Assembly (NCBI GenBank): GCA_021404685.1
Contig: QWHC01000009.1
Span: forward strand, 1-64,000
Reading direction: 5' to 3'
Length of the DNA stretch: 64,000 bases
From: Chloroflexi bacterium CFX4
GTDB taxonomy: Bacteria; Chloroflexota; Anaerolineae; Aggregatilineales; UBA2796
A model generated the notes under the pieces. That model worked only from the letters and a program-made list of their open reading frames with translations, was not told the DNA's origin and searched no databases. Both the position numbers and the translations under genes were made by a program. Shown here one piece after another: positions 25,241-34,200 of this stretch (position 1 is its first letter; each line of letters starts with the position of its first letter).

Positions 25241-25257
25241 GGTAGTGTGGCGAAAGT

Positions 25258-26550
25258 ATGGGCGAATTAGTCGTTGGCATAGACGTTGGAACAACCAAGA
25301 TTTGTACATTGGTGGGCGAAGTGCGCGCCGATGATATTCACGTGATCGGGCTAGGCGTCGAACCTTCACGCGGCATGAAAAAAGGCGTTGTGAATGACGT
25401 GAACGAGCTAACAGCCCGTGTTTCGGCTGCCATTCACAAGGCAGAGCGCAGCAGCGGCTATGAGATCGGGCGTGCGTTCGTCAGCGTGGCAGGCGCACAC
25501 ATTGATTCGCGCAACTCTCGCGGCGTGGTCGGCATCAGCGGCACACGCGGCGTCCAGATTGCTGACCTTGAACGGGCGATGGAATCGGCGCGTGCCATTG
25601 CACTGCCACACAACCGCGAAGTGCTGCACATCATCCCACGCAACTATACGCTGGATGGGCAGGATGGCATTCGCAGCCCGCTTGGAATGCACGGCTTTCG
25701 CCTTGAAGTGGAGGCGCATATCGTGACGGCTGCCAGCAGCAGCCTGCAAAACTTGCAAAAATGCATTGAAGGCGCCGGCGTCTATGTAGATCGTTTCATC
25801 CTGAATCCGCTGGCGTCTGGTGAGGTTGTGCTGACGGACGCTGAGCGCGAGATGGGCGTCTTGGTCATTGATATTGGCGGCGGCACAACCGATCTCGCCG
25901 TCTTTATTGACGGCACCGTCTGGCACACCGCCGTGATCAGCGTTGGCGGCTGGCACGTCACCAACGACATTGCACAGGGCTTGCATTTGCCCTATGAGAT
26001 CGCTGAGGCGGTCAAGGTTGAATACGGTCACGCCGACACAACCGAGATTGATCCCTCGGATGTGTTCATCGTGCAGCCCTTTGGCGAAGAACACATGAGC
26101 CGCGTCCAGCGCGCCGATCTTGCCGCCATTATTCAGCCGCGTGTGGAAGAACTGTTCCAATTGGTGCTGCGCGAGATTAAGTACAGTGCCTACGACGGCT
26201 TGCTCTCGGCGGGTGCCGTGCTGACAGGCGGCAGCGCGCAACTGCCCGGCATGAAAAAGATCGCCGCGGACGTGCTGAAAATGCCCGTGCGCGTTGCCAA
26301 GCCGGAGCGCATTAGCGGCATGGCGGATCAACTGCGGCATCCCTCCTACAGCACCAGCGTTGGTTTGCTGCGGCTGGGCTTGATCATGGAGCGTGAGGAC
26401 GAACGGCGCGGACGCGCTGCACGCGGTGGCTTCCGCGTGAAGGGCGAGGGCGCCAACGGCAGCAGCGGCGGCGGCAAACGCAAAACCACCAATTGGGGTA
26501 AGTTGTTTGGCGGCGTGATGAAGCGCCTGCTGCCTGAAGACGAAAACTAG
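25258..26550 (+). CDS. ftsA: Cell division protein FtsA
   Basis: 430 residues, actin fold with the FtsA-specific 1C subdomain. Phosphate-1 VVGIDVGTTKICTLVG, phosphate-2 LVIDIGGGTTDLAVFI and the adenosine motif AVLTGGSAQLPGMK are clear. The C-terminal NWGKLFGGVMKRLLPED is the amphipathic membrane-targeting helix, reached through a Gly/Ser-rich linker. FtsA tethers FtsZ filaments to the membrane. In most genomes ftsZ comes next; here a TPR membrane protein does. Confidence 0.95.
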   Translation: MGELVVGIDVGTTKICTLVGEVRADDIHVIGLGVEPSRGMKKGVVNDVNELTARVSAAIHKAERSSGYEIGRAFVSVAGAHIDSRNSRGVVGISGTRGVQIADLERAMESARAIALPHNREVLHIIPRNYTLDGQDGIRSPLGMHGFRLEVEAHIVTAASSSLQNLQKCIEGAGVYVDRFILNPLASGEVVLTDAEREMGVLVIDIGGGTTDLAVFIDGTVWHTAVISVGGWHVTNDIAQGLHLPYEIAEAVKVEYGHADTTEIDPSDVFIVQPFGEEHMSRVQRADLAAIIQPRVEELFQLVLREIKYSAYDGLLSAGAVLTGGSAQLPGMKKIAADVLKMPVRVAKPERISGMADQLRHPSYSTSVGLLRLGLIMEREDERRGRAARGGFRVKGEGANGSSGGGKRKTTNWGKLFGGVMKRLLPEDEN

Positions 26551-26561
26551 GTGAGGTACGC

Positions 26562-27833
26562 ATGATTTCGCGCACACGCCGCATTCTTTTGTTGGCTGCC
26601 GCCTGTCTGCTGATCATGGCTGCCTTGTTGGCACTGCCGATGCCCGTCAGCCATGCCCAAGATGGCGCCACACCGACGCCTATCCCTGCGGAGGAGGCAC
26701 TGCGAGCGGCTGAAGAAGCACTCAAAGAGGCGCAGCGCGCCACGGACGCCGTCTCGTTCGTGCTGAACTTCTTTGAAGTTGCCGGCGTATTAATTGGTCT
26801 GCTGCTGGCAGCCGGCACCTTTGCAGGCTTTCGCACCATTGGCGAATATCGCGGCGAACTGAAAAGAGCGCGCCAAGAGCTGGAAGAACAGCGCGCCGAG
26901 TTCACGCGCAGCCGCCAAGCCGCCGAGCAAACCTTGCGCGATATTGAACAGCGCATTACGGGCAGCCTTGCCGATGTGCAGCAGCGCGGCGAATATGCAG
27001 CACGCGCCGGCGCCCTGATGCAGCTTGGCGTGCAGCAGATGGAAGCGCACAACTACCGCGCCGCGCTGCACACCTTTGAGGAAGCACGCGCCCTTGATCC
27101 AAATAACCGCGCTGTCAATTACTATCTGGGTGAGCTATACATCCAGCAGCGCGATCTAGAGCGCGCCATTGAACTCTTGCGCGCCAGCGGCACCGAATAT
27201 CCACCGGCAGAGGCAGCCCTTGGCTTTGCGCTGCGCCTTCAGGCAGAGCGCCACGCCGATCCCAACACGCGCAACCGCCTATACGCTCAGGCAGAGCAGC
27301 ACTTCCTGAATGCGCTTGAACACGACCCACAAGCCCGCGATATTAACGGTGCCTCCTTCTATGCCACGCTTGGCGGCTTGTATCGGCGGCAAGGGCGCGT
27401 TGAGGATGCCATCCGCGCTTACGAGGCAGCCACGCACGTCACGCCGCACAGTTCCTATCCTTTCAATAACCTTGCCATGCTCTACCTGATGCAGGGCAAA
27501 CTGCGCGAGGCTGATCAGGCGTTCCAAAAATCGGCGCGCACGGCGGCGCGTGTGATTGACGGCGATCCGTTCGACCATTGGGCGCGCTTCGATATGATCA
27601 CAGCACAGGTTGCGACTGGTGAATATGATTCCGCCCTCCGCCAACTGGACTTGTTGGCAGAAAGCCCACCGAGCGTTGGCGCGCTAGAATCCCTGCTGAG
27701 CGGCTTGGAGGCAGTCCAAAGTTCGGCACGTGGCACAGCCGTGAGCGAACAGGTCATCGGACGCCTGCAAGAGATCATCGCACAGCAGCGCGCCCACACC
27801 GACTCAACGCGCCCATTGCAGAAGGACAGCTAA
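26562..27833 (+). CDS. Membrane-anchored coiled-coil TPR protein
   Basis: 423 residues. Signal-like hydrophobic segment (8-27, ending SHAQ), a second membrane segment (about 66-90), a coiled coil (95-145, RARQELEEQRAEFTRS), then about six TPR units (150-360) with the usual A-x-x-x-x-A-L-x-x-x-P pattern. The TPR part is probably cytoplasmic if both hydrophobic segments span the membrane. It is tightly linked to ftsA (11 bases, binding site GGTGAGG), so a scaffold role in division or envelope assembly is possible, though unproven. No named family recognised. Confidence 0.75.
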   Translation: MISRTRRILLLAAACLLIMAALLALPMPVSHAQDGATPTPIPAEEALRAAEEALKEAQRATDAVSFVLNFFEVAGVLIGLLLAAGTFAGFRTIGEYRGELKRARQELEEQRAEFTRSRQAAEQTLRDIEQRITGSLADVQQRGEYAARAGALMQLGVQQMEAHNYRAALHTFEEARALDPNNRAVNYYLGELYIQQRDLERAIELLRASGTEYPPAEAALGFALRLQAERHADPNTRNRLYAQAEQHFLNALEHDPQARDINGASFYATLGGLYRRQGRVEDAIRAYEAATHVTPHSSYPFNNLAMLYLMQGKLREADQAFQKSARTAARVIDGDPFDHWARFDMITAQVATGEYDSALRQLDLLAESPPSVGALESLLSGLEAVQSSARGTAVSEQVIGRLQEIIAQQRAHTDSTRPLQKDS

Positions 27834-27837
27834 GCGC

Positions 27838-28575
27838 TTAAGACCACTCGTAGAGCAGCGCTGAGGCAGCGGCAAGCGCGGCTGTTTCAGCGCGCATCAC
27901 CCGCGCACCCAACGTCACCACACGGCAGCCGGCAGCGCGTGCCGCCTCCGCTTCTTCAGGCGTGAAGCCGCCTTCCGCGCCAATGAACAACGCCACGCGT
28001 GGCAGGGTGTCGCCCTGTGTAGCGCGATAGTCCCGCACGGCATCGCGCAGGCTGTAGCCGCTTGCCTCTTCCCACGCAAAAACTGCCAGATCAAACGCCT
28101 TCAAGCGTCCGAGCGCCTGTGCCAAAGTGTGAACCGTGTCAATTGGCGGCAAAATGCCACGCCGCGCCAGCTCTGCCGCCTCAATCACCACGCGCTGCCA
28201 GCGTGTGCGCTTGGTCTCGCTGGCACCTTCGGCAATCACACGCGCCGTGTGCATCGGCACAAAATGGCTAACGCCTAGCTCTGTGCCTTTTTCAAGCGCC
28301 CACTCAAAGCGATCCTTCTTGAGCAGGCTGTGAAAGAGCGTTAGGTGCAGGCGCGGTTCGCCAAGGCATGGGCGCGGATCGCCAAGCCGTGCGGTGACGG
28401 CATCACGACGAATATCGGTCAGTTCGGCGTCATATTCCATGCCTTCGCCATCAAAAAGCGTAATGCCCTCACCGACGCGCATCCGCAGCACATTCCGCAC
28501 CTGATGCGCCAGCGTATCGGGCAAGGTCAAGTATTCACTGTGAAGCTGCTGCGGTGGCAGGTAGAAACGGTGCAT
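27838..28575 (-). CDS. rsmE: 16S rRNA m3U1498 methyltransferase
   Basis: 245 residues, SPOUT-knot methyltransferase. The N-terminal PUA-like part (MHRFYLPPQQLHSEY) is followed by HSLLKKDRFEWALEKGTELG and the knot LFIGAEGGFTPEEAEAA with LGARVMRAETAALAA, where the family normally has LG-x-x-ILR-x-ETA; Met replaces Leu. It methylates N3 of U1498 in 16S rRNA using SAM. Its ATG follows the dprA stop by two bases, with GGGGAA within the end of dprA as ribosome binding site, so it is translationally coupled. Confidence 0.92.
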   Translation of the reverse strand: MHRFYLPPQQLHSEYLTLPDTLAHQVRNVLRMRVGEGITLFDGEGMEYDAELTDIRRDAVTARLGDPRPCLGEPRLHLTLFHSLLKKDRFEWALEKGTELGVSHFVPMHTARVIAEGASETKRTRWQRVVIEAAELARRGILPPIDTVHTLAQALGRLKAFDLAVFAWEEASGYSLRDAVRDYRATQGDTLPRVALFIGAEGGFTPEEAEAARAAGCRVVTLGARVMRAETAALAAASALLYEWS

Positions 28576-28577
28576 AA

Positions 28578-29492
28578 TTATTCCCCGAACAGTGGCAGAG
28601 GTTGACTAACAGACGTTGGCGATTCAGGCGGAAAAGGGAGTGTTCGCAGCCAAGTGAGCAAGTGCTGCGGTGTTTCCGGCAGGGGCAAGGCAAATTCGTT
28701 CAGCAGAGCGCGGCTGCCTTCACTGTTTGGCAGCGCAAAAACAGGGCTGCCTTGCAGGTGTGCATAGCGGGCGGCGTGCAGTGCGCCGCTGCGTGCGGGC
28801 GCTTCAACCACAATCACGGCACGGCACAGCGCGCTGATCAGCCGATTGCGAAGCACCAGCCAATCCGGGCGCACAGGCAGATCGGGTGCATATTCGGAGA
28901 GCAGCGCGCCAACGCGGCAGAGTTGATCGGCAACGGCGGCGTTCTCAGGTGGATAGACGCGCAAAATGCCGCCGCCTAACACTGCGGCGGTATAGCCTGC
29001 CTTCGCCAAAACTGCCTTGTGTGTGGCGGAATCAATGCCACGTGCCAAGCCGCTGATGACTGCCCAACCTTGCCCCGCGAAAAAGGCTGCCCACTCCGCC
29101 GCAAGGCGCACCGACTCCGCCGAGGGCTGCCGCGTGCCAACCAGCGCGATGCTGTGCGCCGAATTGGGCAGGGCAGCACCGCGCCAAAAGCAGATCAGCG
29201 GACGATCTGCTAGGCGCGTGAAGGCGGGCGGATAATCTGCCTCGTACCACAGCGCAAAGCAGACGCCTTCGGCACGCCAACGCGCCAGATTTTCTGCCAA
29301 CCGCCCCTGATCAAGCGCACTCAGGTTCGCCCGTACTTGTGCGCTCACGCCGCGCAGCCGCGCCACTTGCTGGGGCGTGGCTGCCAAGACTGCCGCCGGC
29401 GTGCCAAAGGCGCTCAGCAGACGGTTAAGCGTCTGCCAGCCAATGCCTTCCGTCAGGGCAAGCGCTGCCGCCGCTGTGCGTTCTGCAATCAC
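28578..29492 (-). CDS. dprA: DNA-processing protein DprA
   Basis: 304 residues. The Rossmann-like core carries ALVGTRQPSAESVRLA, VISGLARGIDSATHKAVL, TAAVLGGGILRVYPPEN and RPDWLVLRNRLISALCRAVIVVEA, all DprA signatures. An N-terminal HhH-like segment (LTEGIGWQTLNRLLSAFG) is present; the C-terminal winged helix found in some homologues is short or missing. DprA loads RecA on incoming single-stranded DNA during transformation. Start GTG at 29492. It lies between the AAA ATPase and rsmE genes as one operon. Confidence 0.9.
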   Translation of the reverse strand: MIAERTAAAALALTEGIGWQTLNRLLSAFGTPAAVLAATPQQVARLRGVSAQVRANLSALDQGRLAENLARWRAEGVCFALWYEADYPPAFTRLADRPLICFWRGAALPNSAHSIALVGTRQPSAESVRLAAEWAAFFAGQGWAVISGLARGIDSATHKAVLAKAGYTAAVLGGGILRVYPPENAAVADQLCRVGALLSEYAPDLPVRPDWLVLRNRLISALCRAVIVVEAPARSGALHAARYAHLQGSPVFALPNSEGSRALLNEFALPLPETPQHLLTWLRTLPFPPESPTSVSQPLPLFGE

Positions 29493-29497
29493 GCTGC

Positions 29498-30850
29498 TTA
29501 GCTCTCGAAGGTATTGCGCTTTGCGCCAAAGCCGATGGAGCGGCGCGGCTGCAAGTCCACACCGGTAGAGAGCTGGCTAGACAGGCTGGCGACCGATTGA
29601 CGCAGCACATCCAGCGAGACGGCAGTTTCGCGGTTGTGTGCCGCCAACATGCGCGCATAGAGCGCCACCTCACGCACGAAGGCGCCCGTTTGCCCAACCA
29701 ACTGCGGCAGCACTGACCGATGATCATCCTGCCATTGGTGACCCATATAGCGGATCAGCATTTGTTCTGCCTGCGCGATATCTTGGATGAGTGGCACATG
29801 AATAATGCGATCTACGCGACCGGGACGTTTGGCAATGCGTTCGTCAATCACCTCAGGATAGTTGGTGGTTGCCAAGAGCATGGCACCACGCGGATTATTC
29901 GGCGATTCCAAGCCGTCCAGCACATTCAGGATTTGCGCCTTGTCATCCTTACGCAGATAAACGTCAATTTCTTCGACGATCAGCAGCACCGGGTGCTGTG
30001 CATCGGCAACAACGTTCAGGGCATGATGCACCTTGCGGAAGGATGCGCCGTCGTCGTCCGCGCCAGAGACGTAGACCACCACACGCTTTTGGGCAAGGGC
30101 AAGTTTGGCAACTGCCGCGCAGAGCGTCGTCTTGCCAGTGCCGGGCGGTCCTACCAAGAGTAGCTTGCGGAAAGGCGCTAAGCCAAGCTGCTTATAAATG
30201 CCAACGCCTTCGGTAAAGAAGGCTTCCATGTCAGCGCGCAGATCATTTTTGAGGCTCTCTGGCAGGATCACATCCTTCCAATCCACCGTTGGCTTGAAGG
30301 ATTCATGCGCGCCGCCGATAATGTAGACGTTTTGGCTGCGCTCTAGGTGGCGCGCCGCATTCGAGCAAGCCTGCTCAAAGGCAGCCCAAGCATCCAAGCC
30401 GACCGTTGGCAGCACGACGACTGCCACAATGCCCTTATCATCATCCTGATAGTAGGATGAGACGTAAATTGCCTCGAAGGGTGTGCCATCCTGCTCGAAG
30501 CGGAAGCGAAAGGCGCCGACTGACTCATCAAGGGTTGGGCGGCGATTGGGCAGGCGATAATCGCTAATCGGCACGACATGGGGACATTCCACACGCTGAT
30601 AGCCAACATAGCGCGTTTTGCCGCGCAGCTTGCGCCCTTCGCGCACGCGCCCCAGCGCACGGTGATTGCTGCAATTTTCAGTTGCCCACAGCGCCATGCA
30701 AGGCGTCTCGCCGAAGTGCTGCTGCCAATACGCCACCGCCCACTGCACCAAGACTTCATAGCGCAGTTTCTTGGGCAAGCTGCCTAGCGGATCATCAGAG
30801 GGCGTGTTGCCAAGAAAGCGCCGCAGGTCGCTCAGTTCACTTTTTGCCAT
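29498..30850 (-). CDS. AAA+ ATPase of unknown role
   Basis: 450 residues from the ATG at 30850 (MAKSELSDLRRF); a GTG at 30880 has no binding site. The N-terminal 190 residues are unfamiliar and contain a beta-rich segment (GAFRFRFEQDGTPFEAIYVS). The AAA domain has Walker A GPPGTGKTTL with K240, Walker B PVLLIVEEIDVYL, sensor-1 MLLATTNYPE and the Arg finger region ERIAKRPGRVDR, closest to Bcs1/SpoVK-like remodelling ATPases. It should act on a protein substrate in the cytoplasm. Shares an operon with dprA and rsmE; a link to DNA uptake is possible but only positional. Confidence 0.82.
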   Translation of the reverse strand: MAKSELSDLRRFLGNTPSDDPLGSLPKKLRYEVLVQWAVAYWQQHFGETPCMALWATENCSNHRALGRVREGRKLRGKTRYVGYQRVECPHVVPISDYRLPNRRPTLDESVGAFRFRFEQDGTPFEAIYVSSYYQDDDKGIVAVVVLPTVGLDAWAAFEQACSNAARHLERSQNVYIIGGAHESFKPTVDWKDVILPESLKNDLRADMEAFFTEGVGIYKQLGLAPFRKLLLVGPPGTGKTTLCAAVAKLALAQKRVVVYVSGADDDGASFRKVHHALNVVADAQHPVLLIVEEIDVYLRKDDKAQILNVLDGLESPNNPRGAMLLATTNYPEVIDERIAKRPGRVDRIIHVPLIQDIAQAEQMLIRYMGHQWQDDHRSVLPQLVGQTGAFVREVALYARMLAAHNRETAVSLDVLRQSVASLSSQLSTGVDLQPRRSIGFGAKRNTFES

Positions 30851-31063
30851 GCCTATTTGCCTAAAGCCATCCCGACGCACGTTGTGAAGATGACGGCGTC
30901 CACATCAACGGGTAAATCTACTGCCTATTCTAACCGAAAGTGTGCCATTTAAGTAGTGGTGCGGATGTGGTGAAGTGTGTAGTGGCAGGGAAAGGAGAGC
31001 GGAGAAACTGGGCAGTTCCGCGATCCTCACTCCTGACTTGGTGTGGCGCTTGGGCAACGCACC

Positions 31064-31092
31064 TTGCCGCGCCGCGCCGAATTCGTTATAGT
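31064..31092 (+). promoter_or_regulatory. Promoter of the VanW-domain gene
   Basis: TTGCCG (31064-31069), 17 bases, TATAGT (31087-31092), giving a leader of about 60 nt before the ATG at 31159. Confidence 0.55.
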
Positions 31093-31158
31093 GTTCAGCA
31101 TCCGAAAGCGGTTGTTCTGTCAGCCGATCCTTCGAGTTGTTGAGGCGAACTGTAACCC

Positions 31159-33063
31159 ATGGATACTTGGCAAACACCCTATGACGATCAGCCCTATGAG
31201 CGCCCTGCGCGGCGTTCGGCGCTGCTCGCATGGCTTATTCGTATCCCGTTGCTGGGCGCAACGGCGATTATTATGTTATTTCTGCTGGCGGCGCTCTATT
31301 TGGCACTCCACCAGCTTCAATTCAGCCAACTGATCTATCCCGGCGTCTCGGCGTTCGGCACAGACCTCTCAGGCATGACGCCGCAGCAGGCAGCCGCCGC
31401 CCTTGCCGCACGCTTCACCTATGGCGAAAATGCCGTGTTCACCTTCCGCGATGGTGAGCGCTTTTGGCAGAAAACGGCAGCCGAACTTGGCGTGAACTAC
31501 GATCCACAAAAGACGGTTGAGGCTGCCTATCAGATTGGGCGCAGCGGCAATCTGCTGGATAATCTGCGCGCACAGGGCGAGGCATGGCTGAACGGCGCTT
31601 CGGTGCAGCCGATTGTCGTCTTTGATCAATCCCAAGCGGCGGTGCTGCTCAACCAGATTGCGGCTGAGATTAACCGTCCCGTGCAGGACGCAACGCTGGT
31701 CCTGCACGGGACACAAGTAATCACGACTGCCAGCCAAGTCGGCAGGCAAGTGGATGTGGACGCAACGCTTGGCCTGCTGCGGCAGGTCATCCTCAGCCTG
31801 ACCACAGGCGCTGAAATTCCGATTGTCATCCGCGAATCGCAGCCCACCATCCAAGATGTGGAAGAGGCTGCCGCCTTGGTGCGCGCTGCGCTCTCCAGCC
31901 CAATTCAGCTCTATCTGCCCGTCGCCAAAGAAGGCGATCCGGGACCGTGGCAGGCAAGCCCGGAATTCATCGGCGGCTTGCTGAACATCCAGCGCGTGGA
32001 GCAGGGCGATGGCACGGCACGCTATACCGTCAGCGCCAATGCCGAGCCACTGCGCGCCTTCCTGACCGAACTGGCACCGCAACTGCGTATCGAGGCACGC
32101 AACGCACGCTTCGTCTTTAACGAGGCGACTCGTGAGTTGGCAGCCATTCAGGATAGCGTCGAAGGGCGTGAATTGGACATCGCCGCCAGCCTGAAGGTTT
32201 TTGAGGATGCCATTTTCCGCACCGAAAATCGGCGTGTGCCGCTGACCTTCATCCAAGTGGTGCCGCCTGCCAACAGCCGCGCCACTGCCGCCGAACTTGG
32301 CATTACCGAAAAAGTGGTGGAAGCGACGACCTTCTTCTACGGCTCATCCGCGGATCGGCGCACCAACATCCAGATCGCGGCACAGCGCTTTCACGGCTTG
32401 GTGATCGCGCCCGGCGAGACGTTCTCGTTCAATAACTATGTGGGCGATATTTCACCTGAGACCGGCTTTGAAACCGGCTTGGTCATTTATGGCGACCGCA
32501 CCATTGAAGGCGTGGGTGGTGGCGTCTGCCAAGTTAGCACAACGATCTTTCAAGCGGCGTTCTTTGGCGCTTACCCAATTGTGGAGCGCTACGCGCACGG
32601 CTACCGCGTTGGCTATTATGAGAGCGGCACGGCAATCGCCAATGGGCAGCGCTATTCCGCCGGCGTCGGCATGGATGCAACGGTCTACTCACCGATCATT
32701 GATTTCAAGTTCCGCAACGATACGCCGTACCACATCCTGATCGCCTCAAACTTTGTGCCGTCCAAGCAATCGCTTACCATCACCTTCTACAGCACCAGCA
32801 GCGGACGCATTGTCGAGAAAACAGGACCCCGTCTGACCAACGTTGTGCCGCATGGCAAGCCAAAGTACACCGAGAGCGCCAGTGTGCGCCCCGGCGAGAC
32901 GCGCCAGATAGACTATGCAGTAGACGGCGTGGATGCGCGTGTCTGGCGCACCATCCGCACCCTTGATGGGCAGATTTTGGCGAAAGACGAGGAGTTCTAC
33001 AGCCACTATCTGCCGTGGTCGGCACAGTTTTTAGTGGCGCCGGGCTACGCGCCCAAGCGCTAG
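31159..33063 (+). CDS. VanW-domain envelope protein
   Basis: 634 residues. One membrane segment near 24-50 (LIRIPLLGATAIIMLFLLAA) anchors a large extracellular part. Residues about 60-310 hold two repeats of the peptidoglycan-binding PG_binding_4 type (FRDGERFWQKTAAELGVNYD; VDVDATLGLLRQ), and 385-530 the VanW domain with PGETFSFNNYVGDISPETGF and GVGGGVCQVSTTIFQAAF. A C-terminal beta segment follows. VanW is named for a vancomycin-resistance cluster but its activity is not established; a wall-related role is likely. No van ligase genes are near, so resistance should not be inferred. The GAGG before the ATG is 13 bases away, rather far. Confidence 0.85.
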   Translation: MDTWQTPYDDQPYERPARRSALLAWLIRIPLLGATAIIMLFLLAALYLALHQLQFSQLIYPGVSAFGTDLSGMTPQQAAAALAARFTYGENAVFTFRDGERFWQKTAAELGVNYDPQKTVEAAYQIGRSGNLLDNLRAQGEAWLNGASVQPIVVFDQSQAAVLLNQIAAEINRPVQDATLVLHGTQVITTASQVGRQVDVDATLGLLRQVILSLTTGAEIPIVIRESQPTIQDVEEAAALVRAALSSPIQLYLPVAKEGDPGPWQASPEFIGGLLNIQRVEQGDGTARYTVSANAEPLRAFLTELAPQLRIEARNARFVFNEATRELAAIQDSVEGRELDIAASLKVFEDAIFRTENRRVPLTFIQVVPPANSRATAAELGITEKVVEATTFFYGSSADRRTNIQIAAQRFHGLVIAPGETFSFNNYVGDISPETGFETGLVIYGDRTIEGVGGGVCQVSTTIFQAAFFGAYPIVERYAHGYRVGYYESGTAIANGQRYSAGVGMDATVYSPIIDFKFRNDTPYHILIASNFVPSKQSLTITFYSTSSGRIVEKTGPRLTNVVPHGKPKYTESASVRPGETRQIDYAVDGVDARVWRTIRTLDGQILAKDEEFYSHYLPWSAQFLVAPGYAPKR

Positions 33064-33070
33064 TGCCGTT

Positions 33071-33148
33071 GGCGCAGCCGCCTCCTATCCTTAGCCCTTT
33101 CCGCGCCAGCAGCGAAAGGGGATCAGAGGGTGGGATAAAGGCTGCGCC
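33071..33148. repeat. Dispersed 78-bp palindromic repeat, copy 3
   Basis: Exactly 78 bases, bounded by GGCGCAGCC (33071-33079) and its perfect inverted copy GGCTGCGCC (33140-33148). The inner part contains AGCCCTTTCCGCGCC and AGCGAAAGGGGATC, a second shorter palindrome. It aligns without gaps to the 78-base copy at 38149-38226. It separates the VanW gene from the small membrane protein genes. Confidence 0.8.
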
Positions 33149-33225
33149 ACTCGTTTTTTATAAGGGATCGTGCTACAGTTTGGGCAAAAGCATACTGCGC
33201 GGACAGCACAGATCACAGAGAGTTT

Positions 33226-33498
33226 ATGCCCAGCCCACCTATCGTCTTTGGCTTTTTGCTCGCCACGCTGTACGGTGCTGCGTTCCACCTCATCTTTGGT
33301 GGCAGCACGCGCCAACTTGCGCTTTACCTGTTAGCCAGTTGGCTTGGCTTTGCGGTTGGGCAAATTTTCGGGGCAGTCTTTGAGGTTCACGCCTTCGCAA
33401 TCGGCGCGCTGAACACACTGACCGCAACCTTTGGCGCATGGCTGGCACTCTTTGCGACGCGCTTCTTATCAGGGCGAGAAACTAAGAGGGATGGATGA
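33226..33498 (+). CDS. Small membrane protein, three helices
   Basis: 90 residues with three hydrophobic segments (about 5-23, 28-50, 57-78) and a basic C-terminal end (SGRETKRDG). No known family recognised. A promoter-like TGCTACAGT lies upstream near 33169. Its stop overlaps the ATG of the next gene (ATGA), so the next protein is translationally coupled. It starts a three-gene unit of small membrane proteins behind the VanW gene. Confidence 0.7.
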   Translation: MPSPPIVFGFLLATLYGAAFHLIFGGSTRQLALYLLASWLGFAVGQIFGAVFEVHAFAIGALNTLTATFGAWLALFATRFLSGRETKRDG

Positions 33499-33965
33499 CG
33501 GAAAATCAAGAAACAGTGGAAACATCACCTGAACCGCAGCAAAGTGGCGGCATGTCGCGCTGGATGATGATCGGCGTCGGTGGCTTGATCGGCACCATTC
33601 TGATCCTGTTCCTCATCGCGGTGATCGGCGGCATCGTTGACTCGGAAGGCATGGCGAACTTTTTTCGCATCCTGCGCGATCTGTTCATTGTAATTTTGGC
33701 GCTGCAAGGCATCCTGATCTCAGTAGCGTTGGTCATCTTGATCACGCAGCTTGCCGCGCTCATCAACATCCTGAGCAGCGAGGTGAAACCGATCATCGAA
33801 GAAGCGCAAGAGACGGTCAGCACGGCACGCGATACAACCGAATTCATCAGCCGCAATGTGGCAACGCCGGTTATTCGGATGACCTCAACCGCCGTTGGTG
33901 TTGGCGTCTTTATGCGTGAACTGTTGGCAATTCGGCGGAATTTGAACGGCAAGGCGCGGAAATAA
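33495..33965 (+). CDS. Membrane protein with two helices and amphipathic tail
   Basis: 156 residues: an acidic N terminus, two strong hydrophobic segments (about 24-48 and 62-92), then a helical tail (EVKPIIEEAQETVSTARDTT) like that of DUF948-type general stress proteins, and a basic end. Its role is unknown; a structural or scaffolding part at the membrane is likely. It overlaps the previous gene by four bases and precedes the YtxH-like gene by one base, so the three act as a unit. Confidence 0.72.
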   Translation: MTENQETVETSPEPQQSGGMSRWMMIGVGGLIGTILILFLIAVIGGIVDSEGMANFFRILRDLFIVILALQGILISVALVILITQLAALINILSSEVKPIIEEAQETVSTARDTTEFISRNVATPVIRMTSTAVGVGVFMRELLAIRRNLNGKARK

Positions 33966-33966
33966 C

Positions 33967-34200
33967 ATGGCAGAGCGCGAGCAAGGGCGGTCTTTCTTTG
34001 TGGGTGCTTTGATCGGCGGCATTCTGGGTGCGCTGTGGGCAATCTGGAACGCACCGCGCAGCGGCGAAGAAACACGGCGTGCCATCCAGCAGACGGTGGA
34101 TGAACAAGTCAACGGTGTGCGCCGTCAGGTGGCAGGTGAAAGCCTTAAGGAAGCGCTTGCCGAAGGCAAAGCAACCGCACGTGCGCTGAACAAGCGCTAG
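33967..34200 (+). CDS. YtxH-like small membrane protein
   Basis: 77 residues. A single Gly-rich membrane segment (FFVGALIGGILGALWAIWNA) followed by a charged amphipathic helix with ESLKEALAEGKATARALNK is the pattern of YtxH/gas-vesicle-stress-type proteins, linked to general stress in Firmicutes. Pairing of a DUF948-like and a YtxH-like protein is common in other phyla, which supports both assignments. It ends convergently, overlapping the next minus-strand gene by four bases. Confidence 0.72.
   Translation: MAEREQGRSFFVGALIGGILGALWAIWNAPRSGEETRRAIQQTVDEQVNGVRRQVAGESLKEALAEGKATARALNKR

Noticed and set aside
25408-26577. 389-codon open frame on the minus strand across ftsA
   Set aside because: It is the mirror of a well-supported FtsA gene in GC-rich DNA, with His/Ala/Gln-rich composition and no family features.
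31159-33063. Vancomycin resistance locus
   Set aside because: VanW domains are common outside resistance clusters; no vanA/B ligase, vanH or vanX is near.
33226-34200. Toxin-antitoxin or holin-type unit
   Set aside because: All three small proteins are membrane proteins of stress-like types; no antitoxin DNA-binding domain is present.
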